Shown piece by piece: positions 8,396 to 17,028 of a DNA stretch of 62,210 nucleotides. The position numbers and the translations under genes are program-made. Source of the stretch: Opitutaceae bacterium (GTDB lineage Bacteria > Verrucomicrobiota > Verrucomicrobiia > Opitutales > Opitutaceae). The DNA lies in NCBI GenBank assembly GCA_017994935.1, contig JAGOJU010000019.1, forward strand, positions 1 to 62,210, written 5' to 3'. The notes beneath the pieces were generated by a model. It saw nothing but the letters and a program-made list of their open reading frames with translations. It was not told the origin of the DNA and made no database searches. Numbering within the stretch: position 1 is the first letter of the stretch; each line of letters starts with the position of its first letter.

Positions 8396-10570
8396 CTAGC
8401 GCCTTTCCCTGAGCCGCACTTCCTTCGTTTTCATCCAATCCACGGGAGCGACCTGTTCATAGCCGGGCGCCTCGATTGCGAAGGGAAAGAAATCGGTTCC
8501 TGAAATGCGCGAGATAGCGATCTCCTTTCGATCGATCCTGAGCGAGAGAATCAGCCCCTTGATGTGAATCCGATCGATTGTCATAGAGGGAAATGCTGCG
8601 GGCAGCCTTGGTTCGATGCGGCATCCCTCGGCAGTCGGTGAAAAGCCAGCAAAGCCGGCCAGCATCACCTGAGGCACCAGCATGGATTCGAAGAACTCGC
8701 GGTCCAGTCCGAGACCGCCAGCAGTGCCATCCCCCTGGAGGCCCATTCCTTTCCTGCGATAAAACTCACGGTAACCGCCGCCGGCCTGAACCTCCTCAAA
8801 CCATCTCAGGATCTCTTCAAGGCGTTCCCAGGCATTGTCAGGGCCACGCACTTTGATGCGCGACATCAAATCCATATAGGACCATCCCAGGATCGCACCT
8901 CCATCCTGCACCTGACCGCCAAACGGTATCGTGTCGGCCTTGTTCCAGCGCCAGAAATAATAGTCGGTGTTTCGCCGCGTCGTACTTCGGGGACCAAACC
9001 TGAAATGATAGATGTCAGCGCCAACTGACGTGTCGCCCGCGACAATCCGCCTGCCCTCAAGCCAGTCCATGATTTCTGCAGCATGGGGATCCGTCGCAAA
9101 GTCATAGTGAATCGCATCCGTGTTCAGAAACGTGAAACCGTAGTCGGTCCTCACGCCGCGGATGTCCGGACCGGCAGCAAAACATCCCGTCTCCGTGCTC
9201 CAAAACAGGCGGTTGCCCTCCGCCTTTACCTCCGCGGCGTGATGCTCGAGTTCCCCGGGGTCGAACCTTCCTCCTCCGCCTGCAAGCCCCCACTCCGGAT
9301 GGCGATTCAGCGCCCTCTCGAGCATGGCAAACTTCCGCAGGGTATCGTAATATCGGATACTGGCGTAGACGTCCTTGTGCCCGAACGGCAGGAGGTCCCA
9401 GTAGTTGTTCCCTATGCCCCTGCCCGGAATCATCCGCGCGGTGCCATCAGGATTCCTCTCAATGCCTGATTGTCCGTCGTGGCCCACCCATGTCGTGAGC
9501 ACGCAACGATTCGCGAGCGTCCTGAACTCGCTCTGCGCAAACCGCAACGCCTGCCTCAGCCGGGAGAGGCTCCTCCCCAGAAAATCGACGTCGCCCGTCC
9601 AGAGAAAATAGTCGATCGCCCCACGGATGAAATCGAAATTGTTGATGTTGTGACGCGTGTCGTACTGGGAGAAAACCGCCTGAAGCAGCAGCCTGCCCCC
9701 GGGATCGGGATTTGCCAGGCGCAGGCGCAGCCGGACGATCTTTCCCGACCATTCCGGATGCCGGTAAACCGGAATCATCGCACAATCGGCCTCTCCTTCC
9801 TTTACATCCGCAGGCGGCACCCTCATGCGCCGCGCCGCGGAAAACCCATCATCGCCTTCGCGTTCCCATTCAAGAAACGGCTGGGCGTCGGCGAGGTCCT
9901 CCGCCTTCCAGCGCAACTGGACAAACGGCGACTGAAAGGAATCAAAATTCATTGGCGGCGTTGCGAGACTCGCATCCGCTGCTGTGACCCTCAGCCGGCT
10001 CCCTTCAGAATCGACTTTCTCAAACTCAACACCCCGCAATTGCCATCCTGCCATGTCGTGGGTCACCGGCACCCCTTTGCGCAGCACGGCGGACTTGGTG
10101 CCACGATCCGAAAAGTGAATGCCGGCCGCCCCCTCGTTGTTCACCCAATAGGGAAAGGGCCATCCGAGAACATGCCCTATGCCCGCATGTTGGTGGGTCG
10201 CGACATATCCCTCGCGATCAATGATCTTGTTGAGAAACGATCGCCGGAGACGCTCGGGAATCGTGACCTTGTTGTGGCAGACCCGTTGTCCCTCCGTGTC
10301 CGCCCACAGGCACGGACCTGTCAGCCACTCGTCCCAGAGCGTGCAGAGCGGCACGTCCGGATCGCCATCCGGATAGTCGAGCCACACCGGCGGATAGTGC
10401 AGCCGGTGCAGGGCGTTCAGTGCCTCCATCGCCCGTTCCTGGCCCGGCACGATGAACCGGGGAAAGGCACCCTGGGCAGCCCCGGATTCCGCATGGAGCG
10501 TCCCCGCCAGCTGCAGCAGGAGGAAACCCGCGAAGACGGGAACGGCAATGCCAGACACTTTGAATTTCAT
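8396..10570 (-). CDS. secreted alpha/alpha-toroid protein, putative glycoside hydrolase
   Basis: A 724-residue protein. The start at 10570 puts a typical Sec signal peptide at the front (KFK, hydrophobic core, likely cleavage after LHA near residue 27), while the longer frame to 10621 does not. After a beta-sandwich-like first part there is a helical region with NNYWDLLPFGHKDVYASIRY near residues 387-406, aromatic and acidic residues as in six-hairpin glycosidases, then WRWNKADTIPFGG and QDGGAI. I cannot assign a GH family with confidence. It is likely a periplasmic or outer-surface enzyme releasing the sugar handled by the neighbouring dehydrogenases. A separate promoter upstream is implied by the terminator at 10674-10702. 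Confidence 0.7.
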   Translation of the reverse strand: MKFKVSGIAVPVFAGFLLLQLAGTLHAESGAAQGAFPRFIVPGQERAMEALNALHRLHYPPVWLDYPDGDPDVPLCTLWDEWLTGPCLWADTEGQRVCHNKVTIPERLRRSFLNKIIDREGYVATHQHAGIGHVLGWPFPYWVNNEGAAGIHFSDRGTKSAVLRKGVPVTHDMAGWQLRGVEFEKVDSEGSRLRVTAADASLATPPMNFDSFQSPFVQLRWKAEDLADAQPFLEWEREGDDGFSAARRMRVPPADVKEGEADCAMIPVYRHPEWSGKIVRLRLRLANPDPGGRLLLQAVFSQYDTRHNINNFDFIRGAIDYFLWTGDVDFLGRSLSRLRQALRFAQSEFRTLANRCVLTTWVGHDGQSGIERNPDGTARMIPGRGIGNNYWDLLPFGHKDVYASIRYYDTLRKFAMLERALNRHPEWGLAGGGGRFDPGELEHHAAEVKAEGNRLFWSTETGCFAAGPDIRGVRTDYGFTFLNTDAIHYDFATDPHAAEIMDWLEGRRIVAGDTSVGADIYHFRFGPRSTTRRNTDYYFWRWNKADTIPFGGQVQDGGAILGWSYMDLMSRIKVRGPDNAWERLEEILRWFEEVQAGGGYREFYRRKGMGLQGDGTAGGLGLDREFFESMLVPQVMLAGFAGFSPTAEGCRIEPRLPAAFPSMTIDRIHIKGLILSLRIDRKEIAISRISGTDFFPFAIEAPGYEQVAPVDWMKTKEVRLRERR

Positions 10571-10673
10571 GGGATGTCGGCAGTCCACCCCGAGCCTCGA
10601 AGGCGGACCGCTGCCCAGCAATAGGCCACACGTCGCGCGTCAGGGACAGCCCAAAGGGAGGCCCGCACGGTGC

Positions 10674-10702
10674 AAAAAAAAGCCAGGCCCGGAAGGCCTG
10701 GC
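10674..10702 (-). terminator. rho-independent terminator of the phosphofructokinase gene
   Basis: Read on the minus strand, GCCAGGCC pairs perfectly with GGCCTGGC over a 5-base loop and is followed by eight T residues. It lies 52 bases beyond the stop of the phosphofructokinase gene, the position expected for its intrinsic terminator, and separates it from the downstream secreted-protein gene. Confidence 0.9.
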
Positions 10703-10754
10703 AAAGAGGTTCGCCACGAAGCGCCGTCGGGGACCTGCATGATCCCCGGACTGC

Positions 10755-12014
10755 TCAGATCTCGTAAGCGGGAAGGAGCTTGTCAACCCGCTGCTTGTCG
10801 AGGTGAGCGAAGGCAGGCAGCCCATTGTCGTAGGGGACTGCAACCTCTCCCTGGATAAGGGGCTGCGCATAGCGGAAGAACTGGAAGTTCATCGAAATGC
10901 CATCCTCGTTGATCCACTCGCGTGGCAGCTTCTTGACGCCATTCGCGATATCACTCAGCGGGACGAGTCCTGTTTCCACCGAGTAGTGGTCCCCATCACC
11001 CCGGATGAGCGTGACCATCTTGTCGGTCTGTCCGCTCACTGCGGCACGCACCGCGGCCTGTCCGGCAAGGAACGCCTCATCGTTGTCCGCTTTCGACGAA
11101 CAATGCGCCGCGGCGCGCTGGGCCATGCCGAACTTCAGCGTGCGGGCCTTCACTCCCGGGAGGCCTTCCTCGACCAGATTCTGCAGGAATTCCGCAGCTC
11201 CCCCGAGCTGTGCGTGGCCAAAGGCATCGGTCTTGTCCGCCGCGGCGACATAGTTGCCATCGGCATCGACCAGCCCCTCGCCAACGACCACCAGGCAATA
11301 CCGCTCGCGCTTGAGCACCCGTTTGACATCCTCGACAAACTTTTCGCCGGAGAACGGAACCTCGGGAAGGAGGATCAGGTGGGGTGCATCGTGCGGGTGA
11401 TCCCTGCGCTTGGCCAGCGCGGCGCCCGCGGCAATCCAGCCGGCATTGCGCCCCATCACTTCGACGATCTGCACCAGATCATGCTGTCCCATCGCCGCAT
11501 TGTCGCACGCGATCTCGCGGATGGTCGTGGAAATGTACTTTATGACCGACCCGTAGCCCGGGCAGTGGTCGGTGACCACCAGGTCGTTGTCGATCGTCTT
11601 CGGCACACCGATCACGCGCAATTCGTACCCCTGCTGCTGAGCCAGCTTGGAGATCTTGTCGGCGGTATCCTGCGAGTCGTTTCCACCCGCATAAAAGAAA
11701 TAGCGGATGTTGTGCGCCTTGAACACCTCGAGCACGCGTTCAAAATCCTGCTGCTTCTTCAGCTTGTAGCGCACCGTGCCGAGCGCGGCACCAGGAGTGT
11801 AGCGCAGACCGCGGATCGCCTGCTGGGACTCGGCCGCGAGATCGATCAGGTCCTCCTGAAGGATGCCCAATACCCCGTTGAGCGTGCCATAGATCTCCTC
11901 GATGCACTCGTGATTGAGCGCCTCCGAGACAACGCCGGCGAGGCTTGCATTGATGACAGCCGTGGGGCCGCCAGACTGGCCTACCAGGACGTTTCCTACG
12001 AGTTCTTCAGCCAT
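10755..12014 (-). CDS. pfp: 6-phosphofructokinase, pyrophosphate-dependent type
   Basis: A 419-residue cytoplasmic enzyme that phosphorylates fructose 6-phosphate to fructose 1,6-bisphosphate. The phosphate-donor site distinguishes PPi from ATP users: here AGGNDS at 109-114 has Asp where ATP enzymes have Gly, and GVPKTIDND at 136-144 has Lys where ATP enzymes have Gly. Both favour pyrophosphate and make the reaction reversible. The first Asp of the usual GGDD is Asn, an unusual substitution. MGRNAGWIA, for sugar-phosphate binding, is intact. The ATG at 12014 is used although the frame runs to 12080. A strong terminator follows. Confidence 0.92.
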   Translation of the reverse strand: MAEELVGNVLVGQSGGPTAVINASLAGVVSEALNHECIEEIYGTLNGVLGILQEDLIDLAAESQQAIRGLRYTPGAALGTVRYKLKKQQDFERVLEVFKAHNIRYFFYAGGNDSQDTADKISKLAQQQGYELRVIGVPKTIDNDLVVTDHCPGYGSVIKYISTTIREIACDNAAMGQHDLVQIVEVMGRNAGWIAAGAALAKRRDHPHDAPHLILLPEVPFSGEKFVEDVKRVLKRERYCLVVVGEGLVDADGNYVAAADKTDAFGHAQLGGAAEFLQNLVEEGLPGVKARTLKFGMAQRAAAHCSSKADNDEAFLAGQAAVRAAVSGQTDKMVTLIRGDGDHYSVETGLVPLSDIANGVKKLPREWINEDGISMNFQFFRYAQPLIQGEVAVPYDNGLPAFAHLDKQRVDKLLPAYEI

Positions 12015-12120
12015 AGAAGTGGATTTTTGAAAGGGATTGGACAGAACGTGAAGGACCATCAAAGCGAGCCACGCGGTCAACTGGCAAACCCAAATTTCCC
12101 CGGTTCTGAAGTTGCAGCGA

Positions 12121-12143
12121 TTTCCGGGCGCCAGCCCGGGAAA
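12121..12143 (-). terminator. hairpin after purB, possible terminator
   Basis: TTTCCGGGC pairs with GCCC-G-GGAAA apart from one bulged G, with a GCCA loop (plus-strand reading). It starts 6 bases past the purB stop and precedes the phosphofructokinase start by about 105 bases. The T-run expected of an intrinsic terminator is missing, so it may attenuate or only stabilise the 3' end. Confidence 0.4.
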
Positions 12144-12149
12144 CCCCCG

Positions 12150-13598
12150 TCAGATCAGCCGCCCAGGCTGGTAGCTTGCGGCGCCTTTGACTCGCCTGAC
12201 CGCAGCCGCAACCGTTTTGACAAACTCGTCGACCTGCTGCGGTGCAGCCCCCACAAAGCGCCGGGTGTCCGCCAGGACCCGGCGGAGCTGATCCCGCGAC
12301 AGGCCAAGTCGGGTGTCCTTCGAAAGGCGCTCCAGCATGTCGGCATCCCCTTCGCCGGTTCGCAGCGCTTTCGCCGTTGCCAGTGCATGTTCCTTGATCG
12401 CCGCGTGCGCCGTTTCGCGCCCGGCTCCTGCCTTCACCGCTTCCATGAGAATCGTGGTCGTTGCCAGAAATGGGAGCTGGCGCTCATTTTCAGCAGCAAT
12501 CGCCGCTCCAAAGACATCCATCTGCTTCAACACGGTCAGCAGCGTTTCCAGTAGGCCATCGAGTGCAAAGCAGGCATCCGGCAGGACCACGCGGCGGACG
12601 ACTGAACAGGAGACGTCACCTTCATTCCATTGGTGACCCGCCAGCGCACCGGTCATCGTCACATGGCCCGACAGGATCGTGGAAAACCCGCAGATGCGCT
12701 CACAGTTCCGCGCATTCACCTTGTGGGGCATCGCAGACGAGCCCACCTGTCCCTTCTGAAAGCCCTCCGTGAGCAGTCCCTGCCCGGCCATCAGGCGCAT
12801 CGTTGTCGCAAAACTCGCCGCAGCCGCCCCGATCTGGTGGAACGCCGAGACCACTTCAAAATCAAGACTTCTGGGGTAGACCTGCCCGACCGCGCCGAGC
12901 GCCTGCTTGAACCCCAGATGGGCGAGCACACGTTTCTCCAGCCGCGCCACCTTCCTCGAATCTCCACCAAGCAGGGTCAGCTGATCGAGTTGCGTGCCCA
13001 CGGCTCCCTTCAATCCCCGCGCGGGATAACGCACACGAAGCTCCTCGAGCCGAAGGTGGGCCTGAAGCATCTCCTGACCGAACATCGCGATGCGCTTGCC
13101 AAGCGTGGTCGGCTGCGCCGGAACATTGTGGGTGCGGCCCGTGATCAGCAGCGAACGGAACTCCTTCGCGCGCCGGGCCATCGCCAACAGGGCCGCCGCC
13201 GTCTTCACCCTGAACACGTCGATGCTCCGCACAAGCTGGAGCTGCTCCACGTTTTCCGTGAGATCGCGACTGGTAAGCCCGAGGTGAAGGCACTCGTGGC
13301 CGGCCAGCGCATTGAATTCCTCAATCCGCGCCTTCACATCGTGAAGCGAAGCCCGCTCCCTGGCATCGATGCTGGCGACATCGACGACATCCCTGACCTT
13401 CTCATATTGCACAATGGCCTCCGCCGGAATCGCGACGCCTAGTTCCCGCTGCGCCTTCATCACCGCAATCCAGTAGTCACGCTCGATCCTGATCCGGCCC
13501 TCCGGTGACCAGAGCTGGCGCAGCGCCTGGGATGCGTAGCGTTCGGCAAGGACGTTGGGAATGACAGAGTGGGATTCGGAGGATGGCGATGGGCTCAC
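12150..13598 (-). CDS. purB: adenylosuccinate lyase
   Basis: A roughly 482-residue fumarase/aspartase-superfamily lyase acting twice in purine synthesis (SAICAR to AICAR, adenylosuccinate to AMP). Diagnostic segments are LTSRDLTENVEQ, TGRTHNVPAQPTT with the catalytic-loop histidine, and the flexible signature loop QKGQVGSSAMPHKVNARNCE containing the catalytic serine. The frame is open to 13796 with low-complexity sequence, so I set the start at the GTG at 13598, which leaves about a dozen residues before the conserved VLAERYAS. The start remains uncertain because no strong ribosome binding site is seen. It diverges from the SNF2 helicase gene. Confidence 0.93.
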   Translation of the reverse strand: MSPSPSSESHSVIPNVLAERYASQALRQLWSPEGRIRIERDYWIAVMKAQRELGVAIPAEAIVQYEKVRDVVDVASIDARERASLHDVKARIEEFNALAGHECLHLGLTSRDLTENVEQLQLVRSIDVFRVKTAAALLAMARRAKEFRSLLITGRTHNVPAQPTTLGKRIAMFGQEMLQAHLRLEELRVRYPARGLKGAVGTQLDQLTLLGGDSRKVARLEKRVLAHLGFKQALGAVGQVYPRSLDFEVVSAFHQIGAAAASFATTMRLMAGQGLLTEGFQKGQVGSSAMPHKVNARNCERICGFSTILSGHVTMTGALAGHQWNEGDVSCSVVRRVVLPDACFALDGLLETLLTVLKQMDVFGAAIAAENERQLPFLATTTILMEAVKAGAGRETAHAAIKEHALATAKALRTGEGDADMLERLSKDTRLGLSRDQLRRVLADTRRFVGAAPQQVDEFVKTVAAAVRRVKGAASYQPGRLI

Positions 13599-13752
13599 GG
13601 GAAAACGAATCCTGCCACAGCAGTCCGCTTGATGGCGAACGGAAAGCACCGTGGATCCAAATGGGGCGGAGGAGGTCCGCCTCCCGGCGCAGGCCCTCCG
13701 GCATCGCTCCGCACTTGACCGTCCCTCCCCTGCCCCGGACGATCCGGCCCCC

Positions 13753-16485
13753 ATGCAATCCGGTTCCACCCCCTCGCCCCACGACTGGCGCACCACCGAT
13801 CAGGATGAAGTCGAACGGCGCCGCCAGCGCGCCCGCGACGAAAACCCTGCCATCGAAAACACCACGCCGGACCATCCGATCTTTGGAAACTTTCGCGTGA
13901 AGTCGTCCAGCGGCTACAGCTACGACGTTGAGATCCGCGATCTCGCCGGAAGACATTTCGCCTGCACGTGCGTGGATTTCCGGATCAACGGACTCGGAAC
14001 CTGCAAACATGTCGAGGCCGTACTCCTTCGACTGGCAAAGTCCGACCGCCGTGCCTTCGATGCCGCGAAGACCGCCGGTTCGCAGCGAATCGAAATTGTC
14101 CCGGACCCCGTCGCGCAATCATTGAAGGTCGAAAGCGGACTCGACCGGCTGCCGCCCCGGCTGCGAGCGGTCTTCACGTCGCAGGGCATGCTTCGAAATC
14201 CCGCGGCCGCCGGACAGCTGGTGGCCGACCTGACCCTGCACCGCATGCCGCAGGTGCGCCTGTCGCAGGATATCCCTCCCTGGCTCGACAGCCGCCGCCG
14301 CAGCCTCGAACGTCTCCGGCTGAGGCGCGACTACGAGCAGAAGGTTCAGACAGGCAGCTACCCCGTCAGCGAAACCACGGTCCCACTTTTTCCCTACCAG
14401 CGTGAGGGCATGCTGCACCTGGCCTTCGCCGAGCGCGCACTGCTCGCGGATGAGATGGGCCTTGGCAAGACGATCCAGGCCATCGCCGCCAGCGCACTGC
14501 TTCACCGGCTCGAACTGGCCCGGCGCGTGCTCGTCATCACGCCGGCCTCGCTCAAGGGAGAGTGGCAGGAACAGATCCAGCGATTCACAGCCCTGCCCTG
14601 CCGGATTGTCCATGGAAACCTTCTCAAGCGGCGGCTCTGCTACGAGCGACCGGAATTCTTCACGCTCGTCAACTACGAGCAGGCGCGTGCGGATGTCCTC
14701 GAAATCAACTCGCGGCTCCGGCCGGACGTCGTCATTCTCGACGAGGCCCAGCGCATCAAGACGTGGAGTTCGAAGACCGCCCAGGCGATAAAGCGACTCA
14801 GGAGCCGCTACGCCTTCGTCCTCACGGGGACTCCCATCGAGAACCGCATCGACGAGCTCTATTCGATCGTCGATTTCCTCGACCCCACCATCCTGGGACC
14901 GCTTTTCCGCTTCAATCGCGAATACTACGAACTCGACGGGCGCGGACGCCCGGCAGCCTACCGCAATCTCGACAAGCTCCGGGCAACGCTGAAGCCGCTC
15001 ATGCTCAGGCGGCGCAAGAGCGATGTCGAAAACGAGCTGCCGGACCGCCAGGACACCCATCGGTACGTCGCAATGTCGGACAACCAGCGCCGGCATTACG
15101 GCGCGCACGAAAAGCAGGTCGCCACGCTGGTCGCCATCAGCCAGCGGCGCCCCCTGCTTCCCGCGGAACAGCAGAAGCTCCTTCGTGAGCTGGCGATGAT
15201 GCGCATGCTCTGTGATTCGCCGTTCATCCTCTCGGGCGCCAACGAGGACCGCGAGGACACTCCCAAGCTCCGCGAACTGGACGAGATCCTTGGGACCGCG
15301 CTGGCAGAGGAGGGAGTCAAGATCATCGTGTTCTCGGAATGGGTCCGCATGCTCGAACTCATCGCGGGCCTCCTGAAGCGCCGGAAAATCGGTCATGCAA
15401 CCCACACGGGCCTCATTCCGCAGCAGGCCAGGCGCGCCGAAATCAACCGTTTCAAGAACGATCCCGCGTGCCGAGTGTTCCTTTGTTCGGAATCCGGCGG
15501 TGTCGGACTCAACCTCCAGGTTGCCAGCGTCGTCATCAACTGCGACCTGCCCTGGAATCCCGCACGTTACGAACAGCGCGTCGCACGCGCATGGAGAAAA
15601 CACCAGACCCGGCCGGTGACGGTGATCAACCTGATTGCCGAAGACACCATTGAGCACCGCATGCTCTCGACCCTCGCCGCCAAACAGGGGTTGGCCGATG
15701 GTGTGCTCGACGGCAAGGACAGCCCGTCGCGCATACCCGTCCGCGGAAACAGCGCGTTGCTTGAACGGGTGAAGCAGATGATCGCGCCCGCCCCGCACAA
15801 GCCCGCCGCGCCCGCCGATCCGGCCCGGCTCTTTGGCGAACGGGCTCACGCGGCACTCGGCCCGGCGCTGCTGGTGTGCGAGGAGCGCGCAGTCGGATCC
15901 CCCGCGACGACACTCTACGTCGTCGTGGAAACGGGGACCGACTCCGCACGCGAAACACTTTCCAAGATTCAAACCGAAGTTTTCGGCCCTGCATCCCATG
16001 CGCAGCCAAAACTGATCGTGCTCGACCGGACCACTGCGGACACGCTGGCGAGCCTCGAGGCGAGCGGTCTTCTGCAACGGACCGGCGGCGCCACACGCAC
16101 GCTGGCCGCGGATCCAGAGGCGCCAACGCCTCTCAACGCAGTGGAGGTTGCGCATTTCGAGGCGCAGATCGAGCAGGCAGGCAGGCAACTCCGAATGGCC
16201 CGCCTGCTCGCGTCCGACACCAACAGCTTCCGCGAGGAAGCCGCCGAAGCGATTCGGCGTGCAATCGGATGCGCCGGCAATGCCATGGCCATACGCGCCC
16301 GTCTCAATCCTCCGGGGCCGCTCGGTCGGGCACTGCCGGATTCCATCAAGTCGCAATGGGGCGACGCACGCGCGCCCGTCGAAGCATTTCTCGGCGATTC
16401 CTCGGGCCCCCTGATTCCCGTCATCGAAACACTCGAAGTCCTCTGCGCATCGCTACGCCCTTCCGTGCTCTCCGCCAGGGGTTGA
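13753..16485 (+). CDS. SWIM zinc-finger SNF2-family helicase
   Basis: A 910-residue DNA translocase. The N-terminus holds a SWIM zinc finger with C71-T-C73 and C84-K-H86. The Snf2 ATPase follows: DEMGLGKT near 234-241 (Walker A), DEAQ near 330-333 (Walker B) and LTGTPIENR. The C-terminal helicase lobe carries SGGVGLNLQ near 582-590 and the RxxR-type motif in ARYEQRVARAWR. About 200 residues of unassigned tail follow. The ATG at 13753 was preferred over the upstream 13651 because the earlier stretch is the purB/helicase intergenic region. SWIM-SNF2 proteins are thought to remodel nucleoprotein complexes or aid repair and transcription, like bacterial RapA relatives; the exact role is unknown. 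Confidence 0.9.
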   Translation: MQSGSTPSPHDWRTTDQDEVERRRQRARDENPAIENTTPDHPIFGNFRVKSSSGYSYDVEIRDLAGRHFACTCVDFRINGLGTCKHVEAVLLRLAKSDRRAFDAAKTAGSQRIEIVPDPVAQSLKVESGLDRLPPRLRAVFTSQGMLRNPAAAGQLVADLTLHRMPQVRLSQDIPPWLDSRRRSLERLRLRRDYEQKVQTGSYPVSETTVPLFPYQREGMLHLAFAERALLADEMGLGKTIQAIAASALLHRLELARRVLVITPASLKGEWQEQIQRFTALPCRIVHGNLLKRRLCYERPEFFTLVNYEQARADVLEINSRLRPDVVILDEAQRIKTWSSKTAQAIKRLRSRYAFVLTGTPIENRIDELYSIVDFLDPTILGPLFRFNREYYELDGRGRPAAYRNLDKLRATLKPLMLRRRKSDVENELPDRQDTHRYVAMSDNQRRHYGAHEKQVATLVAISQRRPLLPAEQQKLLRELAMMRMLCDSPFILSGANEDREDTPKLRELDEILGTALAEEGVKIIVFSEWVRMLELIAGLLKRRKIGHATHTGLIPQQARRAEINRFKNDPACRVFLCSESGGVGLNLQVASVVINCDLPWNPARYEQRVARAWRKHQTRPVTVINLIAEDTIEHRMLSTLAAKQGLADGVLDGKDSPSRIPVRGNSALLERVKQMIAPAPHKPAAPADPARLFGERAHAALGPALLVCEERAVGSPATTLYVVVETGTDSARETLSKIQTEVFGPASHAQPKLIVLDRTTADTLASLEASGLLQRTGGATRTLAADPEAPTPLNAVEVAHFEAQIEQAGRQLRMARLLASDTNSFREEAAEAIRRAIGCAGNAMAIRARLNPPGPLGRALPDSIKSQWGDARAPVEAFLGDSSGPLIPVIETLEVLCASLRPSVLSARG

Positions 16486-16506
16486 CCCGGGTGATAAGGT
16501 AACCCC

Positions 16507-16830
16507 GTGCCGACACGACGCGATTCCGGCGAAGGCGAAATCGAGATCGGCACGCGGTGGACGCGCCAGATCCAGGGTGGTCACGTCCGAAGCGAGGAAT
16601 ACAACGAACACGGGATCGGCATCTGCCTCGTGGGCAATTTCGAAAAGCGTTCCCTCACCGAAAGACAGCTCGCCTCGTTCACCGCACTGGTCGACTGGCT
16701 CCGCACGGAGGCACCGCTGGGATTGACTCCCTCGTTCACGGTCCACCGCTGGGTCGACCGGAATCATACCGTCTGCCCGGGAAAACATTTTCCCTACACG
16801 ACGATGAAAGAACGCTACGCGATCAGCTGA
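16507..16830 (+). pseudogene. N-terminally truncated N-acetylmuramoyl-L-alanine amidase remnant
   Basis: A 107-codon frame from a GTG. It matches the second half of an amidase_2/PGRP-type domain: DSGEGEIEIGTRW, then EEYNEHGIGICLVGNFEKRS and finally HRWVDRNHTVCPGKHFP with the second zinc His. The first half, including the first zinc-binding His, is absent. Upstream in the same frame stop codons lie at 16483, 16492 and 16495, and the upstream DNA belongs to the helicase gene, so the missing part is not nearby. It is therefore probably a decayed gene fragment, unlikely to cleave peptidoglycan. A non-catalytic binding role is possible but unsupported. Confidence 0.7.
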
Positions 16831-16872
16831 GCCGCGATCCGCTGGAGGCAAACAGACTGCGACGCGCGCTTC

Positions 16873-16887
16873 TGAAAAACGTTTTCA
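16873..16887. promoter_or_regulatory. palindrome upstream of the membrane peptide/methyltransferase operon
   Basis: TGAAAA and TTTTCA flank a 3-base centre ACG and enclose the perfect 10-base palindrome AAAACGTTTT. AT-rich arms around a central CG resemble operators of LacI-family regulators. It lies 18 bases upstream of a candidate -35 box. Confidence 0.4.
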
Positions 16888-16905
16888 CCGATCCGCTCGA
16901 TGCTG

Positions 16906-16934
16906 TTGACCCGGACGCGGTATTTCGGTAGGTT
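16906..16934 (+). promoter_or_regulatory. candidate sigma-70 promoter
   Basis: TTGACC (-35) and TAGGTT (-10) are separated by 17 bases. The -10 box ends only 10 bases before the ATG at 16945, so a transcript from here would have almost no leader. The -10 match is modest (three of six to consensus). Confidence 0.4.
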
Positions 16935-16944
16935 CCACCTTCCG

Positions 16945-17028
16945 ATGAAAACCACACTGTTCGCGCCTTGGATGGGTCATATCGCGCTCGCTGTTGTCAG
17001 CGGGCTGCTCATGTGGGCGCTGCTGTGA
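16945..17028 (+). CDS. 27-residue single-pass membrane peptide
   Basis: A very short frame, ATG at 16945 to TGA at 17028. It encodes a polar start (MKTT), then an almost continuous hydrophobic stretch of about 18 residues ending in MWALL, long enough to cross the inner membrane once. Its stop overlaps the GTG start of the next gene in a GTGA arrangement, so the two are probably translationally coupled. A promoter-like element sits just upstream. The coupling and composition argue that it is translated, but no homologue is recognised. It could be an inner-membrane subunit or only a leader cistron. Confidence 0.5.
   Translation: MKTTLFAPWMGHIALAVVSGLLMWALL

Noticed and set aside
10803..12554. 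A 583-codon plus-strand frame
   Set aside because: It is antisense to the phosphofructokinase and the 3' part of purB, both well supported, and has no recognisable domain.
14119..16356. A 745-codon minus-strand frame
   Set aside because: It is antisense to the SWIM-SNF2 helicase, which has all catalytic motifs, and its product shows only compositional bias.
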